Positions 24,576 to 37,915 of a stretch of 64,000 nt of DNA are shown here, in pieces. Made by a program: the position numbers and the translations under genes. This stretch comes from Auanema rhodensis. Lineage: Eukaryota > Nematoda > Chromadorea > Rhabditida > Rhabditidae. The notes under the pieces are model-generated. The model was not told the DNA's origin, did not search any database, and was given only the letters and a program-made list of their open reading frames with translations. Each line of letters starts with the position of its first letter. Position 1 is the stretch's first letter. The stretch covers positions 20,614,476 to 20,678,475 of the forward strand of contig OZ059894.1 of the NCBI GenBank assembly GCA_964057225.1, read 5' to 3'.

Positions 24576-27500
24576 GCATTTTTAAGCTAGCGCGAATCTG
24601 ATAACACAGATCGACGCAGCTTCAAAATCCGCATCGAATGCACTATACTACATTGAGAAACGCTTAATACAAAAATTAGTTATGATCGTTTGAAAAATGA
24701 TGCATTAGTGTATGTTGAGTTTCCATGTACACTCAACATTGCTTCCAAAAACATTTTGACAAAAATTTTTTCGAAAAATTTCGAAATAATTTAGCAAAAA
24801 GTAGATGTTTTTAGATTCCATTTTTCAAGGCAAAGACGATGGACAATGTTATTCAACGAAAAAATTAATTCTTCAGGGTGAAAATCGAGGATATAAGTGT
24901 GAACTTATATCAGTTGATATCTCGGTGCATTTTTAAGCTAGCGCAAATCTGATAACACAGAACGACGCAGCTTAAAAATTCGCATCGAATGCACTATACT
25001 ACATTGAGAAACGCTTAATACAAAAATTAGTTATGATCGTTTGAAAAATGATGCATTAGTGTATGTTGAGTTTCCATGTACACTCAACATTGCTTCCAAA
25101 AACATTTTGACAAAAATTTTTTCGAAAAATTTCGAAATAATTTAGCAAAAAGTAGATGTTTTTAGATTCCATTTTTCAAGGCAAAGACGATGGACAATGT
25201 TATTCAACGAAAAAAATTAATTCTTCAGGGTGAAAATCGAGGATATAAGTGTGAACTTATATCAGTTGATATCTCGGTGCATTTTTAAGCTAGCGCAAAT
25301 CTGATAACACAGATCGACGCAGCTTCAAAATCCGCATCGAATGCACTATACTACATTGAGAAACGCTTAATACAAAAATTAGTTATGATCGTTTGAAAAA
25401 TGATGCATTAGTGTATGTTGAGTTTCCATGTACACTCAACATTGCTTCCAAAAACATTTTGACAAAAATTTTTTCGAAAAATTTCGAAATAATTTAGCAA
25501 AAAGTAGATGTTTTTAGATTCCATTTTTCAAGGCAAAGACGATGGACAATGTTATTCAACGAAAAAATTAATTCTTCAGGGTGAAAATCGAGGATATAAG
25601 TGTGAACTTATATCAGTTGATATCTCGGTGCATTTTTAAGCTAGCGCAAATCTGATAACACAGATCGACGCAGCTTCAAAATCCGCATCGAATGCACTAT
25701 ACTACATTGAGAAACGCTTAATACAAAAATTAGTTATGATCGTTTGAAAAATGATGCATTAGTGTATGTTGAGTTTCCATGTACACTCAACATTGCTTCC
25801 AAAAACATTTTGACAAAAATTTTTTCGAGAAATTTCAAAATAATTCAGCAAAAAGTAGATGTTTTTAGATTCCTTTTTTCAAGGCAAAGACGATGGACAA
25901 TGTTATTCAACGAAAAAATTAATTCTTCAGGGTGAAAATCGAGGATATAAGTGTGAACTTATATCAGTTGATATCTCGGTGAATTTTTAAGCTAGCGCGA
26001 ATCTGATAACACAGATCGACGCAGCTTAAAAATCCGCATCGAATGCACTATACTACATTGAGAAACGCTTAATACAAAAATTAGTTATGATCGTTTGAAA
26101 AATGATGCATTAGTGTATGTTGAGTTTCCATGTACACTCAACATTGCTTCCAAAAACATTTTGACAAAAATTTTTTCGAAAAATTTCAAAATAATTTAGC
26201 AAAAAGTAGATGTTTTTAGATTCCTTTTTTCAAGGCAAAGACGATGGACAATGTTATTCAACGAAAAAATTAATTCTCCAGGGTGAAAATCGAGGATATA
26301 AGTGTGAACTTATATCAGTTGATATCTCGGTGCATTTTTAAGCTAGCGCAAATCTGATAACACAGATCGACGCAGCTTAAAAATCCGCATCGAATGCACT
26401 ATACTACATTGAGAAACGCTTAATACAAAAATTAGTTATGATCGTTTGAAAAATGATGCATTAGTGTATGTTGAGTTTCCATGTACACTCAACATTGCTT
26501 CCAAAAACATTTTGACAAAAATTTTTTCGAAAAATTTCAAAATAATTTAGCAAAAAGTAGATGTTTTTAGATTCCTTCTTTCAAGGCAAAGACGATGGAC
26601 AAAGTTATTCAACGAAAAAATTAATTCTTCAGGGTGAAAATCGAGGATATAAGTGTAAACTTATATCAGTTGATATCTCGGTGCATTTTTAAGCTAGCGC
26701 AAATCTGATAACACAGAACGACGCAGCTTAAAAATTCGCATCGAATGCACTATACTACATTGAGAAACGCTTAATACAAAAATTAGTTATGATCGTTTGA
26801 AAAATGATGCATTAGTGTATGTTGAGTTTCCATGTACACTCAACATTGCTTCCAAAAACATTTTGACAAAAATTTTTTCGAAAAATTTCGGAATAATTTA
26901 GCAAAAAGTAGATGTTTTTAGATTCCATTTTTCAAGGCAAAGACGATGGACAATGTTATTCAACGAAAAAATTAATTCTTCAGGGTGAAAATCGAGGATA
27001 TAAGTGTGAACTTATATCAGTTGATATCTCGGTGCATTTTTAAGCTAGCGCAAATCTGATAACACAGATCGACGCAGCTTCAAAATCCGCATCGAATGCA
27101 CTATACTACATTGAGAAACGCTTAATACAAAAATTAGTTATGATCGTTTGAAAAATGATGCATTAGTGTATGTTGAGTTTCCATGTACACTCAACATTGC
27201 TTCCAAAAACATTTTGACAAAAATTTTTTCGAAAAATTTCAAAATAATTTAGCAAAAAGTAGATGTTTTTAGATTCCTTTTTTCAAGGCAAAGACGATGG
27301 ACAATGTTATTCAACGAAAAAATTAATTCTTCAGGGTGAAAATCGAGGATATAAGTGTGAACTTATATCAGTTGATATCTCGGTGCATTTTTAAGCTAGC
27401 GCAAATCTGATAACACAGATCGACGCAGCTTCAAAATCCGCATCGAATGCACTATACTACATTGAGAAACGCTTAATACAAAAATTAGTTATGATCGTTT

Positions 27501-30500
27501 GAAAAATGATGCATTAGTGTATGTTGAGTTTCCATGTACACTCAACATTGCTTCCAAAAACATTTTGACAAAAATTTTTTCGAAAAATTTCAAAATAATT
27601 TAGCAAAAAGTAGATGTTTTTAGATTCCTTTTTTCAAGGCAAAGACGATGGACAATGTTATTCAACGAAAAAATTAATTCTTCAGGGTGAAAATCGAGGA
27701 TATAAGTGTGAACTTATATCAGTTGATATCTCGTTGCATTTTTAAGCTAGCGCAAATCTGATAACACAGAACGACGCAGCTTAAAAATCCGCATCGAATG
27801 CACTATACTACATTGAGAAACGCTTAATACAAAAATTAGTTATGATCGTTTGAAAAATGATGCATTAGTGTATGTTGAGTTTCCATGTACACTCAACATT
27901 GCTTCCAAAAACATTTTGACAAAAATTTTTTCGAAAAATTTCGGAATAATTTAGCAAAAAGTAGATGTTTTTAGATTCCATTTTTCAAGGCAAAGACGAT
28001 GGACAATGTTATTCAACGAAAAAATTAATTTTTCAGGGTGAAAATCGAGGATATAAGTGTGAACTTATATCAGTTGATATCTCGGTGCATTTTTAAGCTA
28101 GCGCAAATCTGATAACACAGATCGACGCAGCTTCAAAATCCGCATCGAATGCACTATACTACATTGAGAAACGCTTAATACAAAAATTAGTTATGATCGT
28201 TTGAAAAATGATGCATTAGTGTATGTTGAGTTTCCATGTACACTCAACATTGCTTCCAAAAACATTTTGACAAAAATTTTTTCGAAAAATTTCGAAATAA
28301 TTTAGCAAAAAGTAGATGTTTTTAGATTCCATTTTTCAAGGCAAAGACGATGGACAATGTTATTCAACGAAAAAATTAATTCTTCAGGGTGAAAATCGAG
28401 GATATAAGTGTGAACTTATATCAGTTGATATCTCGGTGCATTTTTAAGCTAGCGCAAATCTGATAACACAGAACGACGCAGCTTAAAAATTCGCATCGAA
28501 TGCACTATACTACATTGAGAAACGCTTAATACAAAAATTAGTTATGATCGTTTGAAAAATGATGCATTAGTGTATGTTGAGTTTCCATGTACACTCAACA
28601 TTGCTTCCAAAAACATTTTGACAAAAATTTTTTCGAAAAATTTCGGAATAATTTAGCAAAAAGTAGATGTTTTTAGATTCCATTTTTCAAGGCAAAGACG
28701 ATGGACAATGTTATTCAACGAAAAAATTAATTCTTCAGGGTGAAAATCGAGGATATAAGTGTGAACTTATATCAGTTGATATCTCGGTGCATTTTTAAGC
28801 TAGCGCAAATCTGATAACACAGATCGACGCAGCTTCAAAATCCGCATCGAATGCACTATACTACATTGAGAAACGCTTAATACAAAAATTAGTTATGATC
28901 GTTTGAAAAATGATGCATTAGTGTATGTTGAGTTTCCATGTACACTCAACATTGCTTCCAAAAACATTTTGACAAAAATTTTTTCGAAAAATTTCAAAAT
29001 AATTTAGCAAAAAGTAGATGTTTTTAGATTCCTTTTTTCAAGGCAAAGACGATGGACAATGTTATTCAACGAAAAAATTAATTCTTCAGGGTGAAAATCG
29101 AGGATATAAGTGTGAACTTATATCAGTTGATATCTCGGTGCATTTTTAAGCTAGCGCAAATCTGATAACACAGATCGACGCAGCTTCAAAATCCGCATCG
29201 AATGCACTATACTACATTGAGAAACGCTTAATACAAAAATTAGTTATGATCGTTTGAAAAATGATGCATTAGTGTATGTTGAGTTTCCATGTACACTCAA
29301 CATTGCTTCCAAAAACATTTTGACAAAAATTTTTTCGAAAAATTTCGAAATAATTTAGCAAAAAGTAGATGTTTTTAGATTCCATTTTTCAAGGCAAAGA
29401 CGATGGACAATGTTATTCAACGAAAAAATTAATTCTTCAGGGTGAAAATCGAGGATATAAGTGTGAACTTATATCAGTTGATATCTCGGTGCATTTTTAA
29501 GCTAGCGCAAATCTGATAACACAGAACGACGCAGCTTAAAAATTCGCATCGAATGCACTATACTACATTGAGAAACGCTTAATACAAAAATTAGTTATGA
29601 TCGTTTGAAAAATGATGCATTAGTGTATGTTGAGTTTCCATGTACACTCAACATTGCTTCCAAAAACATTTTGACAAAAATTTTTTCGAAAAATTTCGAA
29701 ATAATTTAGCAAAAAGTAGATGTTTTTAGATTCCATTTTTCAAGGCAAAGACGATGGACAATGTTATTCAACGAAAAAATTAATTCTTCAGGGTGAAAAT
29801 CGAGGATATAAGTGTGAACTTATATCAGTTGATATCTCGGTGCATTTTTAAGCTAGCGCGAATCTGATAACACAGATCGACGCAGCTTCAAAATCCGCAT
29901 CGAATGCACTATACTACATTGAGAAACGCTTAATACAAAAATTAGTTATGATCGTTTGAAAAATGATGCATTAGTGTATGTTGAGTTTCCATGTACACTC
30001 AACATTGCTTCCAAAAACATTTTGACAAAAATTTTTTCGAAAAATTTCGAAATAATTTAGCAAAAAGTAGATGTTTTTAGATTCCATTTTTCAAGGCAAA
30101 GACGATGGACAATGTTATTCAACGAAAAAATTAATTCTTCAGGGTGAAAATCGAGGATATAAGTGTGAACTTATATCAGTTGATATCTCGGTGCATTTTT
30201 AAGCTAGCGCAAATCTGATAACACAGAACGACGCAGCTTAAAAATTCGCATCGAATGCACTATACTACATTGAGAAACGCTTAATACAAAAATTAGTTAT
30301 GATCGTTTGAAAAATGATGCATTAGTGTATGTTGAGTTTCCATGTACACTCAACATTGCTTCCAAAAACATTTTGACAAAAATTTTTTCGAAAAATTTCG
30401 AAATAATTTAGCAAAAAGTAGATGTTTTTAGATTCCATTTTTCAAGGCAAAGACGATGGACAATGTTATTCAACGAAAAAAATTAATTCTTCAGGGTGAA

Positions 30501-33500
30501 AATCGAGGATATAAGTGTGAACTTATATCAGTTGATATCTCGGTGCATTTTTAAGCTAGCGCAAATCTGATAACACAGATCGACGCAGCTTCAAAATCCG
30601 CATCGAATGCACTATACTACATTGAGAAACGCTTAATACAAAAATTAGTTATGATCGTTTGAAAAATGATGCATTAGTGTATGTTGAGTTTCCATGTACA
30701 CTCAACATTGCTTCCAAAAACATTTTGACAAAAATTTTTTCGAAAAATTTCGAAATAATTTAGCAAAAAGTAGATGTTTTTAGATTCCATTTTTCAAGGC
30801 AAAGACGATGGACAATGTTATTCAACGAAAAAATTAATTCTTCAGGGTGAAAATCGAGGATATAAGTGTGAACTTATATCAGTTGATATCTCGGTGCATT
30901 TTTAAGCTAGCGCAAATCTGATAACACAGATCGACGCAGCTTCAAAATCCGCATCGAATGCACTATACTACATTGAGAAACGCTTAATACAAAAATTAGT
31001 TATGATCGTTTGAAAAATGATGCATTAGTGTATGTTGAGTTTCCATGTACACTCAACATTGCTTCCAAAAACATTTTGACAAAAATTTTTTCGAGAAATT
31101 TCAAAATAATTCAGCAAAAAGTAGATGTTTTTAGATTCCTTTTTTCAAGGCAAAGACGATGGACAATGTTATTCAACGAAAAAATTAATTCTTCAGGGTG
31201 AAAATCGAGGATATAAGTGTGAACTTATATCAGTTGATATCTCGGTGAATTTTTAAGCTAGCGCGAATCTGATAACACAGATCGACGCAGCTTAAAAATC
31301 CGCATCGAATGCACTATACTACATTGAGAAACGCTTAATACAAAAATTAGTTATGATCGTTTGAAAAATGATGCATTAGTGTATGTTGAGTTTCCATGTA
31401 CACTCAACATTGCTTCCAAAAACATTTTGACAAAAATTTTTTCGAAAAATTTCAAAATAATTTAGCAAAAAGTAGATGTTTTTAGATTCCTTTTTTCAAG
31501 GCAAAGACGATGGACAATGTTATTCAACGAAAAAATTAATTCTCCAGGGTGAAAATCGAGGATATAAGTGTGAACTTATATCAGTTGATATCTCGGTGCA
31601 TTTTTAAGCTAGCGCAAATCTGATAACACAGATCGACGCAGCTTAAAAATCCGCATCGAATGCACTATACTACATTGAGAAACGCTTAATACAAAAATTA
31701 GTTATGATCGTTTGAAAAATGATGCATTAGTGTATGTTGAGTTTCCATGTACACTCAACATTGCTTCCAAAAACATTTTGACAAAAATTTTTTCGAAAAA
31801 TTTCAAAATAATTTAGCAAAAAGTAGATGTTTTTAGATTCCTTCTTTCAAGGCAAAGACGATGGACAAAGTTATTCAACGAAAAAATTAATTCTTCAGGG
31901 TGAAAATCGAGGATATAAGTGTAAACTTATATCAGTTGATATCTCGGTGCATTTTTAAGCTAGCGCAAATCTGATAACACAGAACGACGCAGCTTAAAAA
32001 TTCGCATCGAATGCACTATACTACATTGAGAAACGCTTAATACAAAAATTAGTTATGATCGTTTGAAAAATGATGCATTAGTGTATGTTGAGTTTCCATG
32101 TACACTCAACATTGCTTCCAAAAACATTTTGACAAAAATTTTTTCGAAAAATTTCGGAATAATTTAGCAAAAAGTAGATGTTTTTAGATTCCATTTTTCA
32201 AGGCAAAGACGATGGACAATGTTATTCAACGAAAAAATTAATTCTTCAGGGTGAAAATCGAGGATATAAGTGTGAACTTATATCAGTTGATATCTCGGTG
32301 CATTTTTAAGCTAGCGCAAATCTGATAACACAGATCGACGCAGCTTCAAAATCCGCATCGAATGCACTATACTACATTGAGAAACGCTTAATACAAAAAT
32401 TAGTTATGATCGTTTGAAAAATGATGCATTAGTGTATGTTGAGTTTCCATGTACACTCAACATTGCTTCCAAAAACATTTTGACAAAAATTTTTTCGAAA
32501 AATTTCAAAATAATTTAGCAAAAAGTAGATGTTTTTAGATTCCTTTTTTCAAGGCAAAGACGATGGACAATGTTATTCAACGAAAAAATTAATTCTTCAG
32601 GGTGAAAATCGAGGATATAAGTGTGAACTTATATCAGTTGATATCTCGGTGCATTTTTAAGCTAGCGCAAATCTGATAACACAGATCGACGCAGCTTCAA
32701 AATCCGCATCGAATGCACTATACTACATTGAGAAACGCTTAATACAAAAATTAGTTATGATCGTTTGAAAAATGATGCATTAGTGTATGTTGAGTTTCCA
32801 TGTACACTCAACATTGCTTCCAAAAACATTTTGACAAAAATTTTTTCGAAAAATTTCAAAATAATTTAGCAAAAAGTAGATGTTTTTAGATTCCTTTTTT
32901 CAAGGCAAAGACGATGGACAATGTTATTCAACGAAAAAATTAATTCTTCAGGGTGAAAATCGAGGATATAAGTGTGAACTTATATCAGTTGATATCTCGT
33001 TGCATTTTTAAGCTAGCGCAAATCTGATAACACAGAACGACGCAGCTTAAAAATCCGCATCGAATGCACTATACTACATTGAGAAACGCTTAATACAAAA
33101 ATTAGTTATGATCGTTTGAAAAATGATGCATTAGTGTATGTTGAGTTTCCATGTACACTCAACATTGCTTCCAAAAACATTTTGACAAAAATTTTTTCGA
33201 AAAATTTCGGAATAATTTAGCAAAAAGTAGATGTTTTTAGATTCCATTTTTCAAGGCAAAGACGATGGACAATGTTATTCAACGAAAAAATTAATTTTTC
33301 AGGGTGAAAATCGAGGATATAAGTGTGAACTTATATCAGTTGATATCTCGGTGCATTTTTAAGCTAGCGCAAATCTGATAACACAGATCGACGCAGCTTC
33401 AAAATCCGCATCGAATGCACTATACTACATTGAGAAACGCTTAATACAAAAATTAGTTATGATCGTTTGAAAAATGATGCATTAGTGTATGTTGAGTTTC

Positions 33501-35107
33501 CATGTACACTCAACATTGCTTCCAAAAACATTTTGACAAAAATTTTTTCGAAAAATTTCGAAATAATTTAGCAAAAAGTAGATGTTTTTAGATTCCATTT
33601 TTCAAGGCAAAGACGATGGACAATGTTATTCAACGAAAAAATTAATTCTTCAGGGTGAAAATCGAGGATATAAGTGTGAACTTATATCAGTTGATATCTC
33701 GGTGCATTTTTAAGCTAGCGCAAATCTGATAACACAGAACGACGCAGCTTAAAAATTCGCATCGAATGCACTATACTACATTGAGAAACGCTTAATACAA
33801 AAATTAGTTATGATCGTTTGAAAAATGATGCATTAGTGTATGTTGAGTTTCCATGTACACTCAACATTGCTTCCAAAAACATTTTGACAAAAATTTTTTC
33901 GAAAAATTTCGGAATAATTTAGCAAAAAGTAGATGTTTTTAGATTCCATTTTTCAAGGCAAAGACGATGGACAATGTTATTCAACGAAAAAATTAATTCT
34001 TCAGGGTGAAAATCGAGGATATAAGTGTGAACTTATATCAGTTGATATCTCGGTGCATTTTTAAGCTAGCGCAAATCTGATAACACAGATCGACGCAGCT
34101 TCAAAATCCGCATCGAATGCACTATACTACATTGAGAAACGCTTAATACAAAAATTAGTTATGATCGTTTGAAAAATGATGCATTAGTGTATGTTGAGTT
34201 TCCATGTACACTCAACATTGCTTCCAAAAACATTTTGACAAAAATTTTTTCGAAAAATTTCAAAATAATTTAGCAAAAAGTAGATGTTTTTAGATTCCTT
34301 TTTTCAAGGCAAAGACGATGGACAATGTTATTCAACGAAAAAATTAATTCTTCAGGGTGAAAATCGAGGATATAAGTGTGAACTTATATCAGTTGATATC
34401 TCGGTGCATTTTTAAGCTAGCGCAAATCTGATAACACAGATCGACGCAGCTTCAAAATCCGCATCGAATGCACTATACTACATTGAGAAACGCTTAATAC
34501 AAAAATTAGTTATGATCGTTTGAAAAATGATGCATTAGTGTATGTTGAGTTTCCATGTACACTCAACATTGCTTCCAAAAACATTTTGACAAAAATTTTT
34601 TCGAAAAATTTCGAAATAATTTAGCAAAAAGTAGATGTTTTTAGATTCCATTTTTCAAGGCAAAGACGATGGACAATGTTATTCAACGAAAAAATTAATT
34701 CTTCAGGGTGAAAATCGAGGATATAAGTGTGAACTTATATCAGTTGATATCTCGGTGCATTTTTAAGCTAGCGCAAATCTGATAACACAGAACGACGCAG
34801 CTTAAAAATTCGCATCGAATGCACTATACTACATTGAGAAACGCTTAATACAAAAATTAGTTATGATCGTTTGAAAAATGATGCATTAGTGTATGTTGAG
34901 TTTCCATGTACACTCAACATTGCTTCCAAAAACATTTTGACAAAAATTTTTTCGAAAAATTTCGGAATAATTTAGCAAAAAGTAGATGTTTTTAGATTCC
35001 ATTTTTCAAGGCAAAGACGATGGACAATGTTATTCAACGAAAAAATTAATTCTTCAGGGTGAAAATCGAGGATATAAGTGTGAACTTATATCAGTTGATA
35101 TCTCGGT
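24576..35107. repeat. Two tandem copies of a 15-monomer higher-order repeat (5266 bp each)
   Basis: Copies are 24576-29841 (M71-M85) and 29842-35107 (M86-M100). Rare single-base markers recur at exactly 5266 bases: CTCCAGGG (26276 and 31542), CTCGTTGC (near 27731 and 32997), TAATTTTTCAG (near 28027 and 33293), and the extra-A monomers M72 and M87. Each unit has one T217C monomer (M74, M89). The only marker difference I noted is in the last monomer, A208G alone in M85 but CGGAAT (208 and 209) in M100. The inner rhythm is runs of one T36A monomer followed by one or two A48C monomers. Confidence 0.9.
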
Positions 35108-37915
35108 GCATTTTTAAGCTAGCGCAAATCTGATAACACAGATCGACGCAGCTTCAAAATCCGCATCGAATGCACTATACTACATTGAGAAACGCTTAAT
35201 ACAAAAATTAGTTATGATCGTTTGAAAAATGATGCATTAGTGTATGTTGAGTTTCCATGTACACTCAACATTGCTTCCAAAAACATTTTGACAAAAATTT
35301 TTTCGAAAAATTTCAAAATAATTTAGCAAAAAGTAGATGTTTTTAGATTCCTTTTTTCAAGGCAAAGACGATGGACAATGTTATTCAACGAAAAAATTAA
35401 TTCTTCAGGGTGAAAATCGAGGATATAAGTGTGAACTTATATCAGTTGATATCTCGGTGCATTTTTAAGCTAGCGCAAATCTGATAACACAGATCGACGC
35501 AGCTTCAAAATCCGCATCGAATGCACTATACTACATTGAGAAACGCTTAATACAAAAATTAGTTATGATCGTTTGAAAAATGATGCATTAGTGTATGTTG
35601 AGTTTCCATGTACACTCAACATTGCTTCCAAAAACATTTTGACAAAAATTTTTTCGAAAAATTTCAAAATAATTTAGCAAAAAGTAGATGTTTTTAGATT
35701 CCTTTTTTCAAGGCAAAGACGATGGACAATGTTATTCAACGAAAAAATTAATTCTTCAGGGTGAAAATCGAGGATATAAGTGTGAACTTATATCGGTTGA
35801 TATCTCGTTGCATTTTTAAGCTAGCGCAAATCTGATAACACAGAACGACGCAGCTTAAAAATCCGCATCGAATGCACTATACTACATTGAGAAACGCTTA
35901 ATACAAAAATTAGTTATGATCGTTTGAAAAATGATGCATTAGTGTATGTTGAGTTTCCATGTACACTCAACATTGCTTCCAAAAACATTTTGACAAAAAT
36001 TTTTTCGAAAAATTTCGGAATAATTTAGCAAAAAGTAGATGTTTTTAGATTCCATTTTTCAAGGCAAAGACGATGGACAATGTTATTCAACGAAAAAATT
36101 AATTTTTCAGGGTGAAAATCGAGGATATAAGTGTGAACTTATATCAGTTGATATCTCGGTGCATTTTTAAGCTAGCGCAAATCTGATAACACAGATCGAC
36201 GCAGCTTCAAAATCCGCATCGAATGCACTATACTACATTGAGAAACGCTTAATACAAAAATTAGTTATGATCGTTTGAAAAATGATGCATTAGTGTATGT
36301 TGAGTTTCCATGTACACTCAACATTGCTTCCAAAAACATTTTGACAAAAATTTTTTCGAAAAATTTCGAAATAATTTAGCAAAAAGTAGATGTTTTTAGA
36401 TTCCATTTTTCAAGGCAAAGACGATGGACAATGTTATTCAACGAAAAAATTAATTCTTCAGGGTGAAAATCGAGGATATAAGTGTGAACTTATATCAGTT
36501 GATATCTCGGTGCATTTTTAAGCTAGCGCAAATCTGATAACACAGATCGACGCAGCTTCAAAATCCGCATCGAATGCACTATACTACATTGAGAAACGCT
36601 TAATACAAAAATTAGTTATGATCGTTTGAAAAATGATGCATTAGTGTATGTTGAGTTTCCATGTACACTCAACATTGCTTCCAAAAACATTTTGACAAAA
36701 ATTTTTTCGAAAAATTTCGAAATAATTTAGCAAAAAGTAGATGTTTTTAGATTCCATTTTTCAAGGCAAAGACGATGGACAATGTTATTCAACGAAAAAA
36801 TTAATTCTTCAGGGTGAAAATCGAGGATATAAGTGTGAACTTATATCAGTTGATATCTCGGTGCATTTTTAAGCTAGCGCAAATCTGATAACACAGATCG
36901 ACGCAGCTTCAAAATCCGCATCGAATGCACTATACTACATTGAGAAACGCTTAATACAAAAATTAGTTATGATCGTTTGAAAAATGATGCATTAGTGTAT
37001 GTTGAGTTTCCATGTACACTCAACATTGCTTCCAAAAACATTTTGACAAAAATTTTTTCGAGAAATTTCAAAATAATTCAGCAAAAAGTAGATGTTTTTA
37101 GATACCTTTTTTCAAGGCAAAGACGATGGACAATGTTATTCAACGAAAAAATTAATTCTTCAGGGTGAAAATCGAGGATATAAGTGTGAACTTATATCAG
37201 TTGATATCTCGGTGCATTTTTAAGCTAGCGCAAATCTGATAACACAGATCGACGCAGCTTCAAAATCCGCATCGAATGCACTATACTACATTGAGAAACG
37301 CTTAATACAAAAATTAGTTATGATCGTTTGAAAAATGATGCATTAGTGTATGTTGAGTTTCCATGTACACTCAACATTGCTTCCAAAAACATTTTGACAA
37401 AAATTTTTTCGAGAAATTTCAAAATAATTCAGCAAAAAGTAGATGTTTTTAGATTCCTTTTTTCAAGGCAAAGACGATGGACAATGTTATTCAACGAAAA
37501 AATTAATTCTTCAGGGTGAAAATCGAGGATATAAGTGTGAACTTATATCAGTTGATATCTCGGTGAATTTTTAAGCTAGCGCGAATCTGATAACACAGAT
37601 CGACGCAGCTTAAAAATCCGCATCGAATGCATTATACTACATTGAGAAACGCTTAATACAAAAATTAGTTATGATCGTTTGAAAAATGATGCATTAGTGT
37701 ATGTTGAGTTTCCATGTACACTCAACATTGCTTCCAAAAACATTTTGACAAAAATTTTTTCGAAAAATTTCGAAATAATTTAGCAAAAAGTAGATGTTTT
37801 TAGATTCCATTTTTCAAGGCAAAGACGATACACAATGTTATTCAACGAAAAAATTAATTCTTCAGGGTGAAAATCGAGGATATCAGTGTGAACTTATATC
37901 AGTTGATATCTCGGT
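35108..37915. repeat. Junction zone M101-M108 with an 8-monomer echo (2808 bp)
   Basis: M100-M104 repeat M92-M96 at 2808 bases: CTCGTTGC recurs at 35805 and TAATTTTTCAG near 36101. M102 has a private TATCGGTTG. After two A48C copies (M104, M105), two T217C monomers lie side by side (M106 and M107, 36863-37564), the first with GATACCTTTTT. M108 (37565) is the first copy with linked GATACACAA and GATATCAGT, and has a private GCATTATAC. Confidence 0.8.
36863..37564 (+). other. Example of the 63-codon TTG-start open frame (two adjacent copies); not a gene
   Basis: Monomer positions 115-306 are open for 63 codons in 32 monomers; here the frames are 36977-37168 and 37328-37519. Other copies start at 10294, 11698, 15210, 18722, 20126, 23988, 25744, 31010, 38030, 38732, 39434, 39785, 40487, 41189, 41891, 42593, 44348, 45401, 46454, 48560, 49613, 53126, 53828, 54881, 56285, 56987, 60848, 61550, 62252 and 62954. 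In the other monomers codon 217-219 is TAG; in these it is CAG. The start is TTG, and the first in-frame ATG leaves only 11 codons. Four of the five codon differences I saw among copies change the residue. I see no domain, signal or ribosome-binding context. Confidence 0.9.
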
